Part shown: positions 35,061 through 47,366 of the stretch, in pieces
Numbering within the stretch: the stretch's first letter is position 1
Layout: every line of letters starts with the position of its first letter
Assembly (NCBI GenBank): GCA_051453625.1
Contig: JBOZIK010000001.1
Span: forward strand, 134,385,966-134,449,965
Direction of reading: 5' to 3'
Length of the DNA: 64,000 nucleotides
Origin: Welwitschia mirabilis
Taxonomy: Eukaryota > Gnetophyta > Gnetopsida > Welwitschiales
Position numbers and translations under genes: made by a program
The notes under the pieces: generated by a model
Told to the model about the DNA's origin: nothing
What the model saw: the letters and a program-made list of their open reading frames with translations, nothing else
Databases searched by the model: none

Positions 35061-36325
35061 TAAATAAAGGTATAATTCATTTTAATCTGAGTCAAACCTT
35101 ACTAATGAGAATGGTCTTTGAGCATCACTCACTCTAAAATAGTATAAATAAATGCACTTTATTCTTAGTGTAGTTACCTTCAATCATTTATCTTGATTAT
35201 AACATGATACAAAACAAAAATAGAATGAGAAAGAAATAGAACATATTGTTAATAATGGGTGAAATTTAATTTTAATTACTAACTTTGTAGGATGAATTTT
35301 ACATCTTATATACAAAAATTTTAGCATAGAATTTGCATCAAGAGATATGGCTTTTAGAGTAGACCAAATTTGGATTCATCATTTTCTAAGTTTCGCCACG
35401 TAATAATGAAATCATGGCCATTTTAAATTTTCTATGTTTAGAGAGAATTCACGTGTAAGGAATATACTATGTTAAAGTATTATTTTTAGTAAAATGTATA
35501 AGAGGTTTAGGTTAACCAATTATTAATTCTAAAATATTTTGCTTAAAGTCTTATAAATAAGGGAGAGTAGTGGTTTAAGAAAAAATCTAATAAAAGAAGA
35601 AAATGGAAGTTTTTGAAGATTATTTAAAGGAAACTTAATGAAGTGCCCTTACACAGATTTTGTTTAAGAAGCTTTTTCAGTCTATGTATTCTTGATGTAA
35701 ATTGATTCTTTTGTTATCTTAATTTTACTTTTCTTTATTATTCTTATTTTTATTTTACACTTTTAAATGTTTTTTAAATGTTATGATATTAGATCTTAGT
35801 CCTTTCATTATATAGCTCTACATTAGCTAGTAACAAAGAAAGAGCCTATGGCATTATTTGAAGTTGATTGTTTGCTTTGATATAAAGAGGAAATCGCATT
35901 TCAAAAATTGAAAATTTCTAAATTATAGAAGTTTCACAATAGGTAGAATATAGTGATGGATGATGTTTAGAAGATAATGGAGTTATCAATGTAAGAATTC
36001 AAAAATAACTATACACAAATCTATGTAAACATAGTATTAACATGTAAATAATGACATTTATTTCAAGTGTTTTAGGCTAATTTATTATAAATAAAAATAT
36101 TAGTTTAATTTAAACATAAAATATCTCTTCTATTATTTTTAAAAATCCAAACATAATATTATGCCTTTCTCAAAAATAATTATAGATCTTTAGCCATGTT
36201 TTGAAATACATGAAGGAAGATGAACATAATTCTCCATTAAAAAAAAAAGTGAAAATGAGACATGAGGTAATGACATGTGGTTGCGGCATTAGAAGACATG
36301 TGGTAATAGCATGTGGAGTTGGCAT
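35061..36325 (+). other. LTR-like sequence in duplication copy B
   Basis: This is the counterpart of 26801-28060, including the TTATAAATAAGGGAGAG promoter-like block near 35552. No protein was recognised. Confidence 0.4.
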
Positions 36326-36439
36326 TTCATTCCAACAATTCATCTCTTCCTCCCTCTTAGAATGATTTTTGCACTTTTACAATATTTTTCCTATCAACAA
36401 TGTCACTGTTATTTCAAAATTCTATATGTATATTTTGTG

Positions 36440-37085
36440 CTTAATTTATTATTATAGCAAATGAGTAGGAACAAACATAGAATTATGAAATCTACATTTA
36501 AAGATATAATTGTTTAATTTCAATATTCTGTAATTAACCTATAAAAGTTTCCAAGGAAAATTCATCAAATATAAAAGATGCATACAATAATTTATCAAAC
36601 TTTACATTTTTCTATTAATATATGATTTGAGAAAGGATATTCATCATCAAAATGTTTGACTAGACCACAATAAACATATGTTAAGTTTTAAGGTATTTCA
36701 AGGCCATAAAAAAATAACTACAAACATAATTTTATATCATAAACTAGAAAGTAATAATCGTCTGAGATGTAAAAGATCCATGGGAAGATTAAACATTTTT
36801 TCACTCCAAACATAATTTTATAACATAAAATATAAAATAATGATCTCCAATCCAACATATCCTTCTTGGGAATTAATTTAGCTTTTCAAGTGCTTTAGTT
36901 TTTCCAAATATTCAACATAAGAATATGGAATAAGAACCATGAAATCTTCACAACTTTGAGTATAGCATTGACAAGGCAAGATAAAACTTAAATAATTCCA
37001 AATTACAAGATAGATAAAACAAGATCAAGATTTCAAGTGGAGGATTTATGGAAATGAAATGAGAATAACCTATTTTTAATAACGT
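36440..37085 (-). repeat. Family Y LTR fragment (Y0)
   Basis: The blocks GATGCATACA, AAATATGATTT-like, AAGAATATGGAATAAGAACCA, GGCAAGATAAA and GGATTTATGGAAATGAAAT recur in the same order at 38888-39385, and more distantly at 44600-44900 and 45290-45430. Orientation is inferred from the Y copy at 44187-46955. The fragment ends at the GT microsatellite and assembly gap. Confidence 0.55.
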
Positions 37086-37128
37086 TTTGTGTGTATGTGT
37101 GTATGCGTGTGCGCATGTGGGCAGACGT

Positions 37129-37181
<53 letters not shown>

Positions 37182-37205
37182 TGTGTGTGTGTGTGTGTGT
37201 GTGTG
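37086..37205 (+). repeat. (GT)n microsatellite running into a gap
   Basis: A long GT/TG run with a few variant bases at its left end (ATGCGTGTGCGCATG) stops at an assembly gap. Open frames across it are artefacts of the dinucleotide repeat. Confidence 0.95.
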
Positions 37206-37305
37206 NNNNNNNNNNNNNNNNNNNNNNNNNNNNNNNNNNNNNNNNNNNNNNNNNNNNNNNNNNNNNNNNNNNNNNNNNNNNNNNNNNNNNNNNNNNNNNN
37301 NNNNN
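37206..37305. other. Assembly gap, 100 N
   Basis: The run of N starts inside the GT repeat, so the assembly most likely broke on the repeat itself. Confidence 0.99.
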
Positions 37306-37711
37306 ATGATAGATAATCAAGAGTTTAAAGAAATTGTGAGGGTCATGTTTTAGAATCAAATTGAATTAAAGGTAGATAGAAAACAAAATTTGTCATTAAT
37401 ATTAATCATTGTAATCTTAATTTCAAGACCATTCTTTCTATAAAATTAGTAAATAATGTGGCTGTACTAGATACATCTTCCAATAAATTCTCAATGTTGA
37501 GCACCCCCCATTCATTTCTCAAGCCAGTCCACCATTGTCTCCAAACACTCTTAATAAATTATGCTTTTATTTTAATCAATCTATAAGAATGGGGTATATT
37601 AATTTAATCAAAGAACAAATTATTTAATAATTCAAATAATTTTTATAAAGGCCAATCCTATTGTTATATAAAAGATTATTTTATAATTACAATGATTGGA
37701 TGTTTTCATAA
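37306..37711. other. AT-rich sequence, nothing recognised
   Basis: No feature was recognised between the gap and the 38-bp tandem repeat. Confidence 0.4.
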
Positions 37712-37825
37712 AGGAGTTACATCTTTATGAAGGCCTAAGACTTTTATGAAGGAGATATAATTTTATGAAGGCCTCAAACTTTTATGGAGGAGTTATATTT
37801 TATTTAAAGGCCTATAAATGTTTCA
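37712..37825 (+). repeat. Three-unit tandem repeat, period 38 bp
   Basis: Units begin AGGAG at 37712, 37750 and 37788 and share TTTATGAAGGCCT and CTTTTATG. A related unit (GGAGGAGTAATG to GGAGGCCCTAGA) recurs at about 38173-38215. Confidence 0.8.
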
Positions 37826-37859
37826 AAAAATTAAAATGTAAGGTATAGGTCATAAGAGG

Positions 37860-38720
37860 CTAACTTAAGCCAGCCTCCTTGTGGCGCTTGCAACCACGGC
37901 CAGTCAGTGATGTTGTGTTTCCCCATCATACGTTTTCTCCAGCTGATTAATCAGCGTTACCATATTAATTTAATTTAAAAAATGTTAAAGGTTTATTTAT
38001 AAGAAAGTTCATGGATTTTATGAAGAGGGGAAAATAAGGTGCCAGTTACAAATGCTTCAAGATAAACCCTTCTCCAATGCAAACTGGGTGTTCATTCACC
38101 CAACGAGACAGCGATGAATGGACACTTCAATTTAAAAGAATTATATTGCAGTGATGACCCAAGAATTTGAATGGAGGAGTAATGTTTTTTTATTTTACTG
38201 GAGGCCCTAGATTTTTCATTTAAAAGGCGTTATAATTTTTGGATGATTGCCGCGATTTTTTTTAGAGGAAGGCGGCGGCCACAGCGTGCGTAACAAGGCC
38301 CAGCAGGCTGACACAGCGCTTGCTCATGCAGTACCGTCTTTCCTCCTTACATACATTTTTTAACAAGGTTAAGGTGGGCAAAAACAAAGTAAGGAGGCAC
38401 ATCTATGACGCACGCCGCTACAATCCTGTGGTAGCCATAGAATACTTCTCATGTAGGTTCCCTCCTCAAATGCTGCTCCTCCCCAAAAACACCGCTTTAT
38501 TATTTTTATTTTTTTAATTGATAAAACCTTATGAAAGGTGGCAGCTGACACAAGAAGCCAGCCTTCTCCAACATGGGGCCAAGGTGCAAACACCGTGCCC
38601 CATCAGCGCTTCTGCACGGCCCTCCAGACGCTTTTCCTTTCACCGACACGTCGCTTCTCTTTCTTACGCATTAACACATCATATATTTCTTTTAAGTCTT
38701 TATCTTAGGCCTTAATGAAA
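37860..38720. other. GC-rich block region of unknown nature
   Basis: Islands at about 37866-37970, 38040-38110, 38265-38335, 38385-38470 and 38540-38680 share words such as AAGCCAGCCTCC/TTCTCC, GGCGCTTGC, GCAGCTGACACA or GCTGACACAGCGC, and CCATGGGG-like sequence. They are separated by AT-rich stretches with TTTATGAAGG. Short open stretches here (38320-38517, 38518-38715 plus; 38369-38593 minus) have no signature. It could be the LTR or tandem region of an unknown element, or old host sequence. Confidence 0.35.
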
Positions 38721-38869
38721 GATTAAAGAATGGCCATTTTAAAATATACACTACCGTTTTTACAAAAAGGTTTTATTGATACTTTACTTTTTTTTATATT
38801 AACAATTTAAGAAAGGATATTTATGTATATAATTCTCTCTCTCTCTATATATATATAATACTAATTATT

Positions 38870-40789
38870 ATTCTAATAGATGCATGCATTTATAGATCTT
38901 CATTAAAGATGCATACAAACAAATTGTTAGACCTCACATTTTTCATTAAAATATGATTTAAGAATGGATATGCATCATCCAAATTATTGAATGCACTGCA
39001 ATATATATATCAAGATCCAAAGTCAATGCTATAAAAATGATTACAACATTTGGAAGATAAAAGATTCATATGACAAGATTACAAGTTTTAACAATAAAAA
39101 TTCACTCTGACATAGTCTTCAAACATAAACTAGACAGTAATAATCTTTATTTCAACAAGCCCTCCTTAACAATTTAACTCAACGTTTCTGTGATCCATTT
39201 CTTCCCACCTATTCAACACAAGAATATGAAGTGAGAACCATAAAATATTCATAGCTCCCAGTGTGGCATGGGCAAGGTAAAGATAAAGGTCAAAGAATCC
39301 CAAGACATAAGATAGTTTAAGATGAAACAAGATTAAGGTCTCAAGGGATGGATTTATGGAAATGAAATAAGAACAAGTGGCTTTAATAAATATTCATATA
39401 TTTTTCTTTTCACTGCCTTATTTGGTGATTTATGGAGTCCACTGCCTCATTCGGCAATTCATGGATCTTTTAATCCCACTACCTCATTTGGCAATCTATA
39501 GGTTTCTCATACTCATTGCCTCATTCAGTAATTTATGGAATTCACTGCCTTATTCAGTGATCCATGGGTTTCTCATATTTCACTGCCTTATTTGACGATT
39601 TGTGGAATTCTCATTTCCATAAAGATTTAAAGATTACAAGATACCATAAGAAGATAACAGATTCATTGTCACAGATTTTATCAAGATCCATCGCAAAAGA
39701 TTTTTAATAAGATATCGATTTCTACAAGAAATGAAGTTATACAAGAATAAATTTTGGAAATGCAATCACACTCACATAGATTCTAATCTAGTATGAACAA
39801 GTAATACACCTCAACATTTTACAAGATTTATTAAGAAAGCAATAGAGACAAAATAGACAACTAATACATCCCAAAATTTACAAAATTTTTCAAGAAAGTA
39901 GTAGATTCATTATGAAATTAGCATCTATTTAGAACATAAAAAGGAAATAATAATAAAGGACCATACAAGAATGTAGATAAATCTAGGACCATTCCTAAAA
40001 TTTAATGCAAAATGTTTTAATCTTTTAAAGACTTTCAAACTTCAAGGATTCTAAGACTCCAATGTTTCTAAGACCTCAATGTTTGTAAGGCTCTAAGATT
40101 AAAGATTGCTAAGACCCAATAACATAGGATTTTCAAAGAATAATAATAAAAGGGAAGGAAGTCCCTATATAACAAGAAAATTTAGAGAATATGAAGAGAC
40201 ACTATCTTGAAGAGGATATGAAAAGATACCTCTTTAGGAAAAGCTGTTACAATTTGATAACTTGTAATCATTACTTTGCTTGACCAATGGGTGCATTTAA
40301 TATTTCATCATAACAATAATTGCTTATCATATCAAAATTAAATTTACTAATAAATAATAATTATAAAAAAGATGCTAAATAAGTTAAAAAATTCAAGTTC
40401 TTTACCTTTTTTTTAAATAAGCAAAAAAAAGACAATTTAGTCACATGGTAATATAATCTTTTGAAATTCCAAAATAATCATTAATGCTAACTCAAACAAG
40501 CCATTTAGCAAGAAACATTAAAACCTTGAAATTATGCTAATATTTTCTCATAGATAAGAAGAAGGAAACTTGATTGTAGTTATTTTTATGTAATTAATAA
40601 AGATGAAATATTTATTAATAAATTCCAAGAAAGAATATCAAGATAAAATTTCATCACCTAAACATATTTTGCTATTTATAATAAATTTTTTAACTTGCAA
40701 GACATTAATTAAGACTACATTTATCTTTATTAAAATATTTAAGTAATTTTAATCTAAGTTTGTAATCTTTGAAAAATTTAGATGTGACA
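38870..40789 (-). repeat. Family Y LTR (Y1)
   Basis: Its right end at 40789 reads, on the minus strand, TGTCACATCTAAATTTTTC, a typical LTR start. A matching end is seen at about 46946-46955. Shared internal blocks with Y2 include GAATATGAAGAGACAC, AATCATTACTTTGC/TGCTTTC, GGGTGCATTTAATATTTC and CAATAACATAGGATTT. It contains the minisatellite at 39408-39620. The left end is uncertain. Confidence 0.6.
39408..39620 (+). repeat. Six-unit minisatellite, 29-39 bp units
   Basis: Units begin CACTGCCTTATTTGGTGATT and variants and end ATGGAnTTC or TTTCTCAT. They stay open in one frame (39377-39595), giving a repeated LPYLVIYG/LPHLAIYR-type peptide. This is a by-product of the repeat and there is no evidence of a gene. 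Confidence 0.8.
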
Positions 40790-41269
40790 AAGATCTATTA
40801 AAAGAAGATGAAGATCAGAGTGTATAAGAAGAAACGACACCTTTTAGAAAAGACCTTGTAAGGATGGGATAGAAGGAGTATTAAATGTAATAACATTTCA
40901 AGGAACCTTAGGAGCAAGAAAGAGTTAAGTCTAAATCCAAGACGTGGAGCAATACTTTAGCTGGAGGAATTATTAAAGAAAAGAAGATAAACATTATTCT
41001 AGCTCACTTGCGAGTAGTTACAACAAGTTGGTGGAATGATGTTTAAAATAATCATCAAGATCAATAACTTTCAACCCATTGGAACTACATGAATGAGAGT
41101 CTTTAAGGAAAGTTCATGTTTCTTTTACACAAGACAAAGATAATAAAGAAGATGCAAAATTTATTAATAAGAATAAACATCTATGATAGAGTACATAGAG
41201 GAGTTTCATATGCTTTCCATCTAAGTAAGAAACTTTATTTTTGGCATAGAATAATAATTAGATACATTA
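40790..41269. other. AT-rich spacer, nothing recognised
   Basis: This lies between the right end of the Y1 LTR and the start of the X LTR. No feature was seen. Confidence 0.4.
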
Positions 41270-44186
41270 TGTAATACCCTTTTTTTTTCATCTACCTAGT
41301 TATGTAAGGGTTTAGTCAAGTTAGGTTAGGATTAGGATTTGATTTGATGATTAGCTTAGTAATGATTAATTAGTGAGTTAATAGATTAGTTAAAAAGGTA
41401 GTCAAGATATTCTAAGAAATATTAATGTTATGACAGGATCATAAGGTGAATGATTAAGGATTAAGGTATGTACAATCTATGGTAAATGATTAATTAAAGA
41501 TTAAAGATAAAATGAAATTAACTTTGTATGAAGTTCCATATGTATATTAATTGAATATGTAGAATGTTAATATAAATATTAACTTGTTATTTAATATTTA
41601 TAGATTAAATGTTTAAAGATGGTAATGAAAGGATGTTTAGGTTGTAAATAATTTTAAATGAAAATTATATCAACTATTAATATGGACAGGTGTTATGATG
41701 ATGTGGTAATAATTCAAAAAGATGATAGTGTGCATGTTAATTGATGGGGTGACAAGTATTTCGACAACTTATGGGTTGAGGTGGCCACATATTAATTAAT
41801 GTACCACTTTCAAGGGAAAGTGTCTCCTTGCATGATGAATTCATGCCGATTGATTACTAGCTATTCTTAAAATTCAGATGCCTTAAAAGGCTAACCTTAT
41901 AATTGAAAATGGTTTACACAATTGTTTGATAATAAATGAAGACCTTATGTTACTCATAACTGGAGGAGAAGAAAGCAGGAGAAAGTTCATGGTGAATTTA
42001 ATTATTGTATATCATTAAGTAAGATGTCCTATAGAATGTTTCATCGGCCTCCTTAACTAAATTATTAGGAAAGCTATTAACTATAAATAAAACATGTATG
42101 TCTACCTATGTTTTGATATTTCTTTGAACACCCTTGGAAGATGTTTGGTTATTAACATTCCCTTAATGGAATGGCATTTTTCTTTTACATATCTCTATTA
42201 TTATATTGGAAAGGCATGTAGTAAAACTAGTCATAAGAAATAAGTAACTCTAGTTGATAAACATATGATAAGGATAAGGTTTAGCAAGATAATAAAAAAA
42301 TACTAAATATATAAATATAAATGTAAATATAAAGGTAGTATAAGTTTTTGAAATACGTCAATGTCATAATATTATAAAACAAAAAGAGGTAAATGAGAAT
42401 TAGTATTTTATGCTTCCATTTTGTAATACATAAACCTTTACATACTTATTTTAAGGGTTCTAAATTGTAATTGTATTAGGTTTATTTATTAGCATAATTA
42501 ATATGATAGTGTGTATTTCTTAAGTTGTAATGTTAATATTATAATCATTAATTTATAAGTCATTATAGTGAGCTCTATTTTAGTAGTATCATAATCAATA
42601 AGATAGTGAAAGATAGGCTAGAGTATTGTGGTATTACAATAGTAGAAATCATATCATATTTGGAAAAAGTACAAATATAAGTTACACAAACTTAATGATA
42701 ACTAATGATTGATTTTAATGATTCTAATAATCCATACAATTCAATGACAGTAAAATAGTTCTAAGGACATATCTTTATGATTAATAAGTAGTGGGCCTAT
42801 AACCCACAAAAATCTATGTTCAAAACTATAGTTAACTTGGAAAACAAATTTGTGTTGTGAAAGTATACCAAGTTTTTATTAAAACCTAATAATAGCCTTA
42901 TGTGTAAATGATTGTTAACTGAAATGTAATAATTAACTATTCTTAACCATGATTAACTATAATATGATGATGATAACCCATAGATGAACTAAATAAGGTA
43001 GTAGGAATTATAATCCACAAACGTGTTGAATGATGTAATGAAATAATGAGAATAATCATTGAGGTATTAATTGTTCTTAATTCATAATATAATTAGAAAT
43101 ACATTTAATGTATGATAATGATGTTGATGACTAGACTATGAGTCTAATATTAACCTGATTGGTTATCAATGACAAGGATCAAGTGATCTAATGATGCATA
43201 TGAGATATCAAGAATAGATAACATGACAATGATAAATAATAAATAATTGACTTGTGATGGACTAAATACATCTATGATGATGCCTTATGGGAATAATTAA
43301 TATGTTAGTATTGTATTCTTATATTGTATTATTGGTCATCATTTATCTGTACTAAATTATGATTGATCTTGATCATTGATTCAATGGCATATGAGCATAT
43401 AGATTCACCAATATTTGTATATTTACTTTATGTTGGGTTATTCAGGGCATAGTGTAGCTTATCCTAGCCTTCAAGGAATATAGCCTTTGAGGAAGGTAAC
43501 CTTTAATAAAGGCATATTTATGAATGATATATGGTTGGAGATTGACCTTTATGGCTATGAGTTATGATTTACCCATAGGAGTATGCACTCCATTAAGGAG
43601 AAGGTATAGATTGATCTATAATATGTGATATGAATGGATGATTAGTGGGAGATTGACTACATGATTAATATGTAATGTTTTGCTTAATGTTGGACATGCC
43701 TCATAGAGGAGACAAGTGTGTAGTCAATCTATAGATGATTATATGATTTACATGGATGATATTCATGACAAGGAGTCATGTACTTGCTAATGGAAAGCAT
43801 ACCTAAAGAGTGGAACTATAAGCTTAATTTACATAACCCATGTGTGATCAAGTCAGCTTATTGATATATAACTTGAGAGGTCAATGGCCTCATAGTAGTG
43901 GTCAATGAATAGTTGGATAGGAGCTCCACAGAACACTTGACTATTGGTTCCTATATTTTCTATGGGTGTACATTATATGATGTTTTCTATGAATATATAT
44001 GGATGTCTTGATTCTATAGATCTAGCCCTTTGTTAGTCCATTTTCTCACTAATATAAATAACCTAGACCTACTATACAGCTATGTGTATTAGTGGATATA
44101 TAAATAGGATTTAAAATATAAGTACATGTGGTCTGAGTTACTTTAGAATAGGCTACGTAAGTGTGGTTTCTTATTGTAGGTCAATG
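41270..44186 (+). repeat. Family X LTR 1, first part
   Basis: It starts TGTAATACCC at 41270, as does the copy at 47367. The first 0.7 kb matches 47367-48080 and the remainder matches 55510-57770, both in the same order. The LTR is interrupted at 44186 by family Y sequence and resumes near 46956. Without the insertion, the LTR would be about 3.2 kb long. Confidence 0.75.
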
Positions 44187-46955
44187 TAACATCCACCTTT
44201 TAAAAACATAAAATTTCAAGTAATCATTTCATACGAAAATGTAATGATTAAATTTTCTACAATAAAAAACTTAACTTCACATGATGCTCTAATATCAAAA
44301 TGTAATGTTGTAAATTTCTAAGGAAAAAAAATTAACATAACATAGAAGATAACATATAATTTGTCTAAATTGCAAGTTGTTAAATATTTAAATCAACTAT
44401 TCTTAAATGAATCTATAAGATGCATACATAAATACATTTCCTAAGTTATTGTTGTAGAAAAAGAAAATAACTAACTCATATAGTTTAATTTATAACTAAA
44501 AATAATTACTTCTTTATATCTAATATAAATTAAAGTACAATACTAACAACATAACAATAATTACTACAAAGCTTTAGAACATAAGGTCCTTCAAATAATA
44601 TACATGTAACTAAATAAGAAAACATAAGGATAACACCTAATTTGTGTTGCAACAGTCAACTCATTTCCACATCCTTCTTTATAGCATTTCATGCACATGC
44701 AAGTATGGTGTGAGAATCATAGCCTTCACCATTCCTACTATGACGCATGGAAAGGAAAATTTTGGTATAGGATTTTCAAGTACAAGGTAAGGAATTTCAA
44801 GGATATCTAAGATATACTGTCAAAATAATCCAAGATGTACAGTTAAAATAATTCAAGGTGTGTCCAAAATAGTTTAAGAAGTGACCAAAACCGTATTTCA
44901 TATTATCTGCTTTACTGTTACATCCACTATAAATTCAAGTAATCCAGTTGCACAAAACCAAGAGGGATAAAGTCATGATATTTATGCACATTTTCCCCTT
45001 TTCTTCCTAGAGGGATAAAATCAATTATTCTTAAATGAATCTATAACATGCATACATAAATATATTTCTTAAGTAAATATTGTGAGAAAAAAAAATAACT
45101 AATTCATATAGTTTCTTCATATGCAAATAATTACATCTTTATATCCAAGATAAATTCTAGTATAATACTGATAACATAACAATAATTATTACAAAGCTTT
45201 AGAACATAAGGTCCTTTAAATAATATATATTTAACTAAATAAGAAAACATGAGGACGATACCTAGTTTGTGTTGCAATAATTAATTCATTTTCACATCCT
45301 CCTTTATAGCATTTCTTATACATGCAAGTATGGTGTGAGAACTGTAACCTTCACAATTCCTAGTATATCCCATGGAAAAGAAAAGCTAGGTATAGGATTC
45401 CCAAGTATAAGGTTAGGAATTTCAAGAATATTCAAGATATACTATTAGAATAATCCAAGATGTGACTAAGATAGACTAAGAATGCACTCATGAAGAAATC
45501 CAAGATGTACTACCAAAACAATCCAAGATGCATTGCTAAAATAATCAAAGATGCATAGTTAGAATAATTCAAGGTATGATCAAGGTAGTCCAAGAAGTGA
45601 TGAAGACCTCATTTTATATTATCTTCTTTATTTTTAACCCACAACAAATTTAAGGAATCCAATTGCATACAATTAAGAGGGATAAAATAATCATATTTAT
45701 GCACATTTTTCCCTTTTCTTCTTGAAGGTTCAATCTCATTGTCTTGTGACTCATAACAGAGAGTATCACTCTCTGATGTTCGAACAACTAGTTACTTGGC
45801 TAGTTTTAATTCTCTTATTTAATAATCTTTAGTCATGATCAATAGTTAACACAAGTTGTATATAGATAAATTGGGGTTCAAAAAGATAGAAAAAGATTTT
45901 ACAATATATAAGATTCTAAGAAACTATGACACAAGGTGTACATAATAAGAACAAAACTTATAAGCTCCAAAATGATATTACAAGATACTAATGAAGGATT
46001 TATGAAATACTAAAAGCATGGAAGTATTACAAAATAAAAAGGGAATGTAAGAACAAGACCATCAAAGAAATAAATAGAGCCTTGAGTCATACCTAATGTT
46101 AGATGAAGACTTTGAGAACTTTTGAAGAATTTAAGAATTTCTAAAAGCCTAAAAGTCCAATGCTTTCCAAGCTTCAAGTTCAAAATCATTAAGATACAAT
46201 AACAAAGGATTTATCAGAAATATGAAAATAAAAGGAGAAAGGGGGTCTTATTTATAATAAAAGAAGGTAAGGATATGAAGAGACACAAGGATATGAAGTG
46301 ATAACATCATGAAAAGAAGGTTGTAAGGATTCCATAACCTCTAATCATTGCTTTCACTAATAATTGGTGCATTAATATTTCATCATAATTATAAATAATA
46401 AATAGTCAACATTCGACTACTTACAATTATACAATAAAAAATTAAGTTAAGCCACTTAATAAGTAATTCTAATAGCTACATAAAAATATTTTTCATAATG
46501 AACAAATGTTAAATGAAAGAAAGTGCAGCATCATAGTTATGGGTATTACTTAGCATGCACTACTAAAATAATATATTAAAATAAACTAGCATAATGCATC
46601 CCAATAATTATAGTTATTACAAGAGTCTTTTCATATGCATAAAAATAAGAAATAAGAAAATAATATAATATAACCACTACTTTAGCCACTAAAGATTATA
46701 ATTAAATTACCAAGGAATTACCACAAAAATAGTAATATGAATTATGATTGTTACAAGAAAGAAAGCACTTAAAATAATAATTACAACACAATAAAATTTC
46801 ACAAAGTAATTACATATCAATAATAAGAAAATAATTAAAGAATACAGTAATTAAATCAGCTTAATAAACTCGATAACAACAAAGTTATTTTTAATTTAAT
46901 TTTTACTTAACTAAATAGGCTAAATCTTTAAACATTTAAAAATTTGGACGTGATG
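44187..46955 (-). mobile_element. Family Y element fragment nested in the X LTR
   Basis: On the minus strand an LTR runs from about 46955 to 44301 and ends ..CATTACA. It is followed by TTT and a primer site antisense at 44286-44297 (GCTCTAATATCA, matching the initiator-Met complement except for two transitions). About 100 bases of internal sequence remain before the X LTR resumes, and the rest of the element is missing. It contains a 628-bp tandem duplication (44401-45028 and 45029-45740) and short AATCCAAGATGTAC-type repeats at 44800-44880 and 45430-45600. Confidence 0.65.
44401..45740 (+). repeat. Two-unit tandem duplication, period about 628 bp
   Basis: Both units begin TCTTAAATGAATCTATAA and share ACATAACAATAATTA, AAAGCTTTAGAACATAAGG, TTGTGTTGCAA, GCAAGTATGGTGTGAGAA and end near TTTATGCACATTTT. 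Unit 2 is longer because its AATCCAAGATG minisatellite is expanded. Confidence 0.8.
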
Positions 46956-47241
46956 TGTTTCTTATCATGAGTTATACACTTCATTGTGTATTCCTTACTA
47001 CAATTTCATGCCTTTAATATGTATTCTTATTTGAGTCTTTTAAATGTTCCAAAATTAGAATGTGATGCTATTAGGTAAACTATCATCATATAGTTCTCTT
47101 GAGGGGGTAGCCTGTGGGATGTCAAGCGTACATCTTTCACTCATAATCTAATTATTTCATTTTATTAGTTAATTATATAATTAGTTAACCAAATTTTAAA
47201 AAATTTAGGTGTAATTTGAATGTAAAATTAAGTGTGTTACA
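46956..47241 (+). repeat. Family X LTR 1, terminal part
   Basis: It continues the X LTR after the Y insertion, matching 57795-58096 (TGTGTATTCCTTA, GGGTAGCCT, AAATTAAGTGTGTTA), and ends GTGTTACA at 47241. Confidence 0.75.
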
Positions 47242-47366
47242 TTTTGGTATCAGATGTGATCTATAGTAAGTTATCATAACAATTGATTAATGATTAAAAG
47301 TGATATGTCTAATGCATCAATGTCTAATGGCATTTTCCAAGAGAAATCTTCTCAAGAAAGGAAGGA
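47242..47366 (+). mobile_element. Minimal internal domain: primer site plus polypurine tract only
   Basis: It consists of TTT, a primer site TGGTATCAGATG at 47245-47256 (initiator-Met tRNA type), about 95 bases of AT-rich sequence, and a polypurine tract AAGAAAGGAAGGA at 47354-47366 directly before the next LTR start. No protein can fit. The unit has the cis signals of an LTR retrotransposon but no genes, as in TRIM or LARD elements, except that here the LTRs are very long and the interior very short. It may be a deletion derivative of a family X autonomous element. Confidence 0.7.

Larger units (their letters stand above)
31542..36325 (+). repeat. Segmental duplication, copy B
   Basis: This is collinear with 23290-28060. 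Matching ends at about 36325, where copy A continues GACATGTGATGATATC and copy B continues into TTCATTCCAACAATTC. Differences include a 116-bp stretch present only in B (32845-32960) and one fewer unit of the 3'-flank minisatellite. Confidence 0.85.

Noticed and set aside
37033-37359. Open frames through the GT repeat
   Set aside because: They consist of Cys-Val or His-Thr repeats and a run of N, so they are simple-repeat and gap artefacts.
38320-38715. Open stretches in the GC-rich block region as genes
   Set aside because: They overlap on both strands, lack a signature, and arise from GC-rich islands with few stop codons.
39408-39620. CRISPR-like array
   Set aside because: Units are contiguous and variable in length with no unique spacers of constant size, and the context is a plant LTR.
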